NCBI GenBank assembly: GCA_020252865.1
Contig: JADCCH010000255.1
Coordinates: forward strand, 1-5,659
Length of the DNA stretch: 5,659 nucleotides
Reading direction: 5' to 3'
DNA from: Methylobacterium sp.
Lineage (GTDB): Bacteria; Pseudomonadota; Alphaproteobacteria; Rhizobiales; Beijerinckiaceae
This document shows positions 1 through 5,659 of this stretch, in pieces; within the stretch, counting starts at the first letter, position 1, and the number at the start of each line of letters is the position of its first letter. A model generated the notes under the pieces. That model saw nothing but the letters and a program-made list of their open reading frames with translations. It was not told the origin of the DNA and did not search any database. A program made the position numbers and the translations under genes.

Positions 1-36
1 AGAGGGGGGAGTGTAGCGATCTCCGATTTAAGGCTA

Positions 37-53
37 GGCGGCACGATGCCGCC
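37..53 (-). terminator. Hairpin after the permease gene, possible terminator
   Basis: A perfect 7-bp inverted repeat, GGCGGCA and TGCCGCC, flanks a 3-base CGA loop. It begins 53 bases beyond the stop codon of the minus-strand permease. A GC-rich stem after the last gene of an operon fits a transcription terminator. On the minus strand, however, the stem is followed by TAGCCTTAAATC rather than a run of T, so it is not a classical intrinsic terminator. The repeat is symmetric and could equally serve a convergent gene lying left of the window. Nothing else is recognisable in bases 1-105. Confidence 0.35.
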
Positions 54-105
54 CCGACTTCAACAATTATGTCAGAATATCGGCGAAATTAAACTGCGCA
101 AGTCT

Positions 106-2672
106 TCAAGCATGGCGCAAGTATGGAGCAGGTTTTTGCCCCAGTATGTGCCACGTCCCGATCAAGCCAAGAATAATTGTGATAACAAAGGCAGAAAACG
201 CCATCGAGAGTGTTGACGCCAGCGGCAGAGCGAATTCCAGTCGCATGAGGCCGGACACCACGAGCGACGCTCCGGCTACTCCGCAGACAATGCCGAATAT
301 CACGGCAATGGCACCGAGCGCCGAGTATTCGATGATCATGGCCTGCAAGAGCGTCGAGCGCGTCGCGCCCAGCGTCTTCAGGATCACGCTTTCGCGCTGC
401 CTCGTGCGGGCCGATGCCGCCAGTGCGCCGCCCAGCACCAGGATGCTCGCCACCAGCGCGATCGCGCTCGCCGCGCGGATGGCGAAGACGAGTTGCGAGA
501 CCAGGCTGTCGGCGGCCGCGAGCGCCTCCTTCACGCGCACGGAGCTGATTGCGGGGAATTCGCGCGCGATTTTCCGGGCTAGTGCGATTTCCGTCTGAGC
601 CGTCGTGCCGCGTGGCAGCGTCACGGTCGCGAGGAAGGTATGCGGTGCCCCTGTGAAGGTGTTCGGCGAGAAGACCATAATGAAGTTGATGCCGATCTGC
701 TGCCAGCGGATTTCGCGCAGGTTCGCCACGGTGGCGGTGATGCGGCGGCCCAGAACATTCACCGTGACCGTATCGCCCACCCTGAGGCCCAGATTGTCGG
801 CAATGTCCTTCGAGAACGAAACCTGTGGCGCACCGCGATGATCGGCTGGCCACCAGTGACCTTCCACCACGCGGGACCCCTCCGGCGGCACCGCGGCATA
901 GGTGATGCCGCGATCGCCCTCGAACACCCAGGCATCCTCCACGCCGCGGAATTCGCCGGCGCCGAGGCCGCGCATCTCCACGATGCGCCCGCGCAATTGC
1001 GGGGTCCGCACCACCTCGCCGCCCGGCGCCTCGGCCTTCAGGAAGGCCTCGAAGCGATCCATCTCGCGCGAGGGGATGTCGATGAAGAAGAAACTCGGCG
1101 CGAGGCCGGGGAGAGTCGCGCGGAATTGTCGCACGAGGTTGGTGTCGATCAGCATCAGCGCGACGATCAGCGTCAGCCCGAGGCCGAGCGAAAGAATGAC
1201 CGAAGGCGTGAGACTGCCCGGCCGATGCAGGTTGGCGATCGCGACGCGGAGAATCGGGTTTTTCGCACGGGGCAGGCGCGCGCCGAGCCGCATGACGAGC
1301 GCGGAAACCAGCCGCAGCGTCAGCAGGGCGCCGCCCGCCGAGATCAGATAGATCGTGGCGATGCGCTTTTCTGTCGCGGTCTCCACGACCAGAAACCCGA
1401 AGGCCATGATGGCCAGCGCCACGATCGCGATATCGATGATGCCCGGCCGCCAATGCGGCGCGGAGATCTCGTCGCGGAACAGCACGTTCGGCGGCACGGC
1501 GCGGGCCCGCAGCAATGGCCAGAGCGCGAAGGCAGTCGCCGTCACCACGCCATAGCCGAGGCCGAGCATAAGCTCGCGAGGGTAGATGCCGATCTGCAGC
1601 GGGAAGGGGAGCAGATCGCCGAACGCCAGCAGGGCTGTCTGCGGCAGGAGCGTTCCGAGCGCGAGCCCGATGACGATGCCGATCAGCGCGAAGGCCAGAA
1701 CCTGCGCCAGCGCCGAGAAGAACACGAAGCGGCCCGAGGCGCCGAGGCTCTTCAGCGTCGCGATGCGCGGGATCTGTCTGTCGGCGAAGGCGCGGGTGGC
1801 ATTGGCCACGCCCACCCCGCCGATCAGCAGGCTCGTGAGGCCCACCAGCGAGAGGAACTGCGTGAAGCGGCCGATCTGCCGTTCGAGGCCGGGCGAGGCG
1901 CGCAGGCGCGTCACCACCTGCCAGCCGGCATCGGGCACGGCCCTGGCAATGGAATCGAGGGCGGCTGCCAGCCGCGCCTCATCGGCATTGGCGCCGAGAT
2001 CGAGCCGGTAGGAGAACCGCGTCAGCGAACCCGGCTGGATGAGGCCGGTGAGCCGCATGGCTTCGGTGCTCATCAGTACGCGCGGGCCAAACCCGAACCC
2101 GCCGGAGAGCTTGTCCGGCTCGCTGATGAGATGGGCGGCGATGTGGAATTCCGCTTCCCCGATGCGCAGGCGATCACCGATTCCGATTCCGAGCCGGCCC
2201 GTCAGCAGCGGGTCGACCACGAGCCCCGCCAGGCCGCTGGCATCGGGGGCCAGAAGCGCTTGGAGGTCGGTTGGCTTGGTCCCGTTCAGGCCTTCCAGGC
2301 CGACCTTGCCCGCCACGGGGTAAGCTTGCTCCACGGCCTTGATCTCGACCAGTGCGCTCTCGTCGCTCGCGGCGCGCGCCATGGCGCGGCTGAGGATCTG
2401 CACAGAAACGCGACCCTCGCGCTCCAGCGCGGCGCGTTCGGCTGGAGCCGCCTCGCGCTGGATCAGGGTGAAGGCGGCATCGGCGCCGAGAATGAGCTTG
2501 CCCTCGCGGGTCAGGCCGTCGGTCAGCGCCCGCGACAGGCTCACGACGCCGACGATCGCAGCCACGCCCAGCGCGATGCAGGCGATGAGAATGCCGAACT
2601 GGCCAAGGGATGCGCGCAATTCGCGCTTCACCAGCCGGCCGATGAGTGGGATGCCGTTCAAGGAATAGGCGC

Positions 2673-2676
<4 letters not shown>
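106..2676 (-). CDS. ybbP: FtsX/MacB-type ABC transporter permease (YbbP-like, COG3127)
   Basis: This 856-residue inner-membrane protein is the permease half of an ABC exporter. By eye it has about ten hydrophobic helices: near residues 27-47, 272-292, 317-347, 368-390, 412-432, 439-462, 490-511, 728-755, 780-808 and 818-845. Two large hydrophilic regions (about 50-270 and 513-727) should form MacB-like periplasmic domains. The FtsX core occurs twice, marked by the similar cytoplasmic-loop motifs ATLKSLGAS (306-314) and VILKTLGAT (764-772), as expected for a duplicated YbbP-type permease. Its length is close to the roughly 800 residues of E. coli YbbP. The start codon overlaps the stop of the ATPase gene in an ATGA, which argues for translational coupling and an obligate pair. 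The substrate is unknown. The family name links it to lysophospholipase L1 (tesA), and a tesA homologue is indeed divergent here. Family assignment is secure; export of a lipid-like substrate is inference. Confidence 0.93.
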
Positions 2677-3395
<719 letters not shown>

Positions 3396-3404
3396 GCTCA
3401 AAAT

Positions 3405-3411
3405 CTTCCCC
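3405..3411 (-). promoter_or_regulatory. Ribosome binding site of the ABC ATPase gene
   Basis: On the minus strand this reads GGGGAAG, 9 bases before the ATG at 3395. It supports that codon over the much earlier in-frame ATG at 3584. Its four G residues are also part of a predicted stem (3408-3424). Confidence 0.55.
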
Positions 3412-3424
3412 GCTTGCGGCGGGG
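3408..3424 (-). promoter_or_regulatory. Small hairpin overlapping the ybbA ribosome binding site
   Basis: In the minus-strand transcript CCCCGC pairs with GCGGGG across the 5-base loop CGCAA, giving a perfect 6-bp stem of G-C pairs only. The 3' arm contains the GGGG of the GGGGAAG ribosome binding site at 3411-3405. If it folds, the stem would hide part of that site and could lower translation of ybbA and, by coupling, ybbP. The repeat is seen directly; any regulatory effect is inference. A stem this short also arises by chance in GC-rich DNA. Confidence 0.35.
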
Positions 3425-3526
3425 CCGCGTGCAGACCAACTGAATCATGTATACGACAGCGATCGCCTTCAGATGATGGCGGCCGACTTAATTCCAGGAA
3501 ACCGGACCACGAAAGGGTTCCCGGCG

Positions 3527-4198
3527 ATGCGATTTCGATTCTGCGGACTGGCTGCGGCGCATGCTGCCCGGCCCTTTTTTGCATCCCTCGCAGTTCTCTG
3601 GGGCTTTCTGATGGCAGGCACGATGGCCGAGGCGCGCACCATCCGGCTTGTCGCTCTGGGCGACAGCCTGACGGCGGGCTACCAGCTTGCGGGAAAGGAT
3701 GCCTTTCCTTCGGTGCTGGAAGCGGCGCTGAAGGCGAAGGGGCATGAGGTGGTGATCGAGAATGCCGGCGTTTCCGGCGATACCACCACGGGCGGCCTCG
3801 AGCGGCTCGATTGGTCCGTGCCCGATGGCACCGATGGCGTGATCCTCGAACTCGGCGCGAATGACGCGCTGCGCGGGCTCGATCCGGCCATCCCGGAGAA
3901 AGCGCTCGACCAGATCCTGACCAGGCTGAAGGCGCGCAACATTCCGGTGCTGATCGCCGGCATGCATGCGCCGCGCAACAACGGCGAGATCTACGCCAAG
4001 GCCTTCGATGCCATCTATCCGCGCCTCGCCCGGAAGCATGGCGCGATGCTCTATCCGTTCTTTCTCGATGGCCTTCAAGGCGATGCGAAGCTCAATCTCG
4101 CCGATGGCATCCACCCCAATCCTGCCGGCGTGCGCGTGATTGTCGAGCGCATCCTGCCGACGGTCGAAGCCTTCCTGAAATCGCTGCCGAAGGCGTGA
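3527..4198 (+). CDS. tesA: Exported SGNH/GDSL esterase of the TesA family (thioesterase I / lysophospholipase L1 / arylesterase)
   Basis: This 223-residue hydrolase should cleave acyl esters or thioesters in the periplasm. All SGNH blocks are present: block I GDSL with nucleophile Ser47, block II VSGDT with oxyanion Gly84, block III GANDALRG with oxyanion Asn112, and block V DGIHPN with Asp193 and His196 completing the triad. Several stretches, such as FDAIYPRLA (160-168) and LYPFF (175-179), match E. coli TesA closely. The N-terminus has arginines at 2, 4 and 15, a hydrophobic run at about 17-33 and AEA at 34-36, a likely signal peptidase I site giving a mature protein near 187 residues. The ATG at 3527 is preceded 9 bases away by GAAAGGG and places the signal peptide correctly; the paired ATGs at 3473 and 3476 have weaker upstream sequence. 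The gene is divergent from ybbA-ybbP, as in E. coli. Substrate preference (acyl-CoA, lysophospholipid or aryl ester) cannot be read from the sequence. Confidence 0.94.
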   Translation: MRFRFCGLAAAHAARPFFASLAVLWGFLMAGTMAEARTIRLVALGDSLTAGYQLAGKDAFPSVLEAALKAKGHEVVIENAGVSGDTTTGGLERLDWSVPDGTDGVILELGANDALRGLDPAIPEKALDQILTRLKARNIPVLIAGMHAPRNNGEIYAKAFDAIYPRLARKHGAMLYPFFLDGLQGDAKLNLADGIHPNPAGVRVIVERILPTVEAFLKSLPKA

Positions 4199-4253
4199 AG
4201 TCTTGTCAGCCCTCGTTCAGGCGGCCACAAGCAGAGAAAAAGACGGCCAAGCG

Positions 4254-4260
4254 AGGAAGG
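4254..4260 (+). promoter_or_regulatory. Ribosome binding site deciding the start at 4269
   Basis: AGGAAGG lies 8 bases before the ATG at 4269. This strong site favours 4269 over an in-frame ATG at 4203, which is only 4 bases after the tesA stop and would add 22 polar residues. Confidence 0.7.
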
Positions 4261-4268
4261 AAGCGCGC

Positions 4269-4829
4269 ATGTCGAAACTCGATCTCTGGAAAGATCCCTG
4301 GCCGCTCGACGAGAAGCAATGCCCCTGCGATGTGCATTTCACGCGCTGCCTTGCCGCGCATGGCCTCAAGAACCAGCGGATCTTCCATTTCGGCACGGGC
4401 GATCACCATCATGTCGGCCTGCAGGCGCCGGCGGGCGGGCATTCCGTGCTCGGAATCACCGCGACCGAGGCCGAATATTCGAGCTATATCCGCCTCGTGG
4501 TCGAGAACCCCGTGCTGGGCAAGCACTACAAGGTGCTTTTCTCGGATATCTACCAGACCAATCTCGCGCTTCTGCCCGAATTCGACATTGTCACCCTGTT
4601 CCATGTCGGCGAGTTCTGGTCCGCGAACAATGCGCCTTTCGCGAGCCTCGATGATGCGGGTCTGATCGAGGGCATGGCCGGCAAGCTCGCATCCGGCGGG
4701 CGGTTGTTCCTTTATACCGGCTCCTTCGCCTATGACGTCGCGGAGCGCCTCATCCCTCCCATTGCCAGCCGTGCGGGCCTGCTTGAAGAGCCGCGTTTCG
4801 AGACTCTCCGGGTGTTCCGGAAGACCTGA
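4269..4829 (+). CDS. Uncharacterised protein with a class I methyltransferase-like fold
   Basis: I do not recognise this 186-residue protein as a named family. Its layout resembles a Rossmann-like SAM-dependent methyltransferase: a glycine loop after a strand (IFHFGTGDHHHVG, 38-50), a second strand ending near Glu67 (VLGITATEAEY), a third ending at Asp93 (YKVLFSDI), a fourth (FDIVTLFHVGEF, 105-116) and a fifth after a GG turn (GGRLFLYTGS, 143-152). The glycine loop is unusual, with Asp-His-His-His (45-48) where many enzymes have Gly-x-Gly, so SAM binding is not certain. All three cysteines (18, 20, 27) and His23 cluster at the N-terminus in CPCDVHFTRC. This could suggest metal binding, but that is inference. 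No signal peptide or membrane helix is seen, so it should be cytoplasmic. It lies 70 bases after tesA with no clear terminator between them and may share its transcript. Start chosen by the ribosome binding site at 4254-4260. Confidence 0.8.
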   Translation: MSKLDLWKDPWPLDEKQCPCDVHFTRCLAAHGLKNQRIFHFGTGDHHHVGLQAPAGGHSVLGITATEAEYSSYIRLVVENPVLGKHYKVLFSDIYQTNLALLPEFDIVTLFHVGEFWSANNAPFASLDDAGLIEGMAGKLASGGRLFLYTGSFAYDVAERLIPPIASRAGLLEEPRFETLRVFRKT

Positions 4830-4922
4830 TCATCGCCTGTGGATGGCCATGGAAAAAGAATGCATGAAATTCACGCGCTCTTGCTAGCCTGACCCTGTCA
4901 GCGTGATTCGGGGGAGGGTGCC

Positions 4923-5456
4923 ATGCCACGGCTCTTCATCGGTCTCGAAGTGCCGGAGAGCATCTCGACGAGGCTCTCCCTGCTCCGTGCAGGCTTGCCG
5001 GGTGCCCGCTGGGTCGACCCTTCCGATTATCACGTCACGCTCCGCTTCATCGGCGATATCGATCGCCGCCTCGCCAATGCGGTGGATGAGGAGCTGGCCG
5101 ATCTCTACGGCGAGCCGGTCCGTGTGCGCCTCACGGGTCTTGGCGTGTTTGGCGGGGACAAGCCGCACACGCTTCATGCCGCGATCGAGCCCTCGCGACC
5201 CCTGCTGGGACTTCAGGCCGACAGCGAGCGGCGCCTGAGGCGGCTTGGCCTGCCGCCGGAGCAGCGAAAATTCGTGCCCCACATCACGCTCGCGCGGTTG
5301 CGCGGCGCTTCCACGCTGGTTCTCGCCGATTATCTCTCGGCCCATGGGCATATGTTTGGAGTGGAATTCATCGCGGACCAATTTGCTTTGTTCTCGGCCC
5401 GCGACATGGTCGGTGGCGGGCCCTATATCGTGGAAGCCGCCTATCCGCTGCACTGA
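4923..5456 (+). CDS. thpR: RNA 2',3'-cyclic phosphodiesterase (ThpR / LigT, 2H phosphoesterase)
   Basis: This 177-residue cytoplasmic enzyme belongs to the 2H phosphoesterase family. The two catalytic HxTx motifs are intact: HVTL (37-40) and HITL (120-123). Their spacing, the N-terminal RLFIGLEVP strand and the RFIGD stretch after the first motif are typical of the family, as is the length. Members open 2',3'-cyclic phosphate ends of RNA to 2'-phosphates and were first described as 2'-5' RNA ligases acting on tRNA halves. The direction that matters in vivo is unsettled. The ATG at 4923 follows the purine-rich GGGGGAGGG (4910-4918), an unusually G-rich ribosome binding site. The 93 bases upstream (4830-4922) hold no clear promoter by consensus, though a short inverted repeat CTGAC/GTCAG occurs at 4889-4901. 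The pterin dehydratase gene starts 11 bases downstream, so the two are probably co-transcribed. Confidence 0.95.
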   Translation: MPRLFIGLEVPESISTRLSLLRAGLPGARWVDPSDYHVTLRFIGDIDRRLANAVDEELADLYGEPVRVRLTGLGVFGGDKPHTLHAAIEPSRPLLGLQADSERRLRRLGLPPEQRKFVPHITLARLRGASTLVLADYLSAHGHMFGVEFIADQFALFSARDMVGGGPYIVEAAYPLH

Positions 5457-5467
5457 AGAGGCTTTTC

Positions 5468-5659
5468 ATGACCAGAACCCTTGCCCCTGCGGCCCGGAAG
5501 GCCGCGCTCGAAACCCTGCCACGCTGGAATTATGATGAGGCGCGCGAAGCAATCTCGCAGCGCTTCAGCTTCGAGGATTTCGTGGAGGCTTTCGGTTTCA
5601 TGAGCCAGGTGGCGCTTGAAGCGGAGAAGATGAACCACCACCCGGATTGGACAAATGTC
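5468..5659 (+). CDS. phhB: Pterin-4a-carbinolamine dehydratase, 5' part (runs off the window)
   Basis: The first 64 codons are present and the frame remains open at the window edge. Family members are about 95-110 residues, so roughly 60% is visible. The enzyme dehydrates 4a-hydroxytetrahydrobiopterin, the product of aromatic amino acid hydroxylases, to regenerate the pterin cofactor. The diagnostic segment is present: [13 protein letters not shown] (42-54) followed by MNHHPDW (55-61), with the paired active-site histidines His57 and His58. The N-terminal region with W20 and the FSFEDF stretch (33-38) also fits. The start at 5468 has AAGAGG (5456-5461) 6 bases upstream, overlapping the thpR stop codon, which supports coupled expression. 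No aromatic amino acid hydroxylase gene is visible in this window. In organisms lacking a hydroxylase this family may serve another pterin-related role, so the physiological substrate is open. The third conserved histidine would lie beyond the edge. Confidence 0.92.
   Translation, partial: MTRTLAPAARKAALETLPRWNYDEAREAISQRFSFEDFVEAFGFMSQVALEAEKMNHHPDWTNV

Larger units (their letters stand above)
3396..3526. promoter_or_regulatory. Divergent intergenic region with presumed promoters for ybbAP and tesA
   Basis: These 131 bases separate two divergently transcribed genes, so at least one promoter for each direction is expected here. The part around 3441-3454 is the most AT-rich. It contains the palindrome GTATAC (3449-3454), which gives a TATACAT (3453-3447) -10-like element on the minus strand and TATACG (3450-3455) on the plus strand. 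A second palindrome, GCGATCGC, lies at 3459-3466. I see no convincing -35 box at the right spacing for either direction, so no exact start site is claimed. A shared regulator site is possible but not shown. Confidence 0.4.

Noticed and set aside
89..1453. A 454-codon minus-strand open frame overlapping the permease in another frame
   Set aside because: The composition is low-complexity Arg/His/Gly/Ala and it shadows the well-supported permease frame.
3396..3584. N-terminal extension of the ATPase back to an ATG at 3584
   Set aside because: It would overlap the start and signal peptide region of the divergent esterase, adds sequence unlike the family, and ignores the good ribosome binding site before 3395.
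4202..4231. CTTGT/ACAAG pair as a terminator between tesA and the next gene
   Set aside because: A 5-bp stem with a 20-base loop and no T-tract would not be stable, so read-through between the genes is more likely.
4203..4268. Earlier start at 4203 for the methyltransferase-like gene
   Set aside because: The extra 22 residues are polar and unstructured, and the strong AGGAAGG site lies directly before 4269 instead.
4870..4890. Alphaproteobacterial promoter upstream of thpR, from TTCACGC and GCTAGCCT
   Set aside because: The two elements resemble a -35 and -10 pair but are only 6 bases apart, too close for a housekeeping promoter, and no better-spaced -35 is visible.
4889..4901. CTGAC-CCT-GTCAG inverted repeat as a terminator or operator
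   Set aside because: It is only a 5-bp stem with mixed composition and no T-run. It is common by chance and is noted only within the thpR entry.

Overview
The window looks like ordinary chromosomal DNA from a GC-rich alphaproteobacterium, probably Hyphomicrobiales. The basis is high GC (roughly low-to-mid 60s percent by eye), strong third-position G/C preference, and the gene set. The genus cannot be fixed from sequence reading alone. There is no sign of prophage, insertion sequence, CRISPR array, tRNA or rRNA. All intact genes have full-length frames with no visible frameshifts.

Layout. The left 60% is a two-gene minus-strand operon for an FtsX/MacB-type ABC exporter. The ATPase (YbbA-like, 3395 down to 2673) is followed, with a 4-base ATGA overlap, by a 10-helix permease (YbbP-like, 2676 down to 106). 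A short hairpin at 37-53 lies beyond the permease stop. A 131-base intergenic region (3396-3526) separates this operon from a divergent, exported SGNH/GDSL esterase of the TesA family (3527-4198). The same divergent tesA / ybbA-ybbP arrangement is known from Escherichia coli, and COG3127 is named for it. Downstream of tesA, after 70 bases with no convincing terminator, lies a small protein of unknown function with a methyltransferase-like fold (4269-4829). Then come the RNA 2',3'-cyclic phosphodiesterase gene thpR (4923-5456) and, 11 bases later, the start of a pterin-4a-carbinolamine dehydratase gene (5468 to the window edge, 64 codons present).

How the genes may work together. The TesA-like enzyme should act in the periplasm on acyl esters or thioesters. 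The ABC exporter should act at the inner membrane, plausibly on a hydrophobic or lipid-linked substrate. Their pairing suggests a shared envelope-lipid task, but the substrate is unknown. ThpR (RNA end chemistry) and the carbinolamine dehydratase (pterin recycling) have no obvious link beyond likely co-transcription.

I found no clear undescribed multi-gene system. The best leads are the unassigned methyltransferase-like protein with an unusual DHHH loop and a nearby Cys/His cluster, the conserved but functionally unresolved tesA-ybbAP pairing, and a small hairpin that covers the ybbA ribosome binding site.
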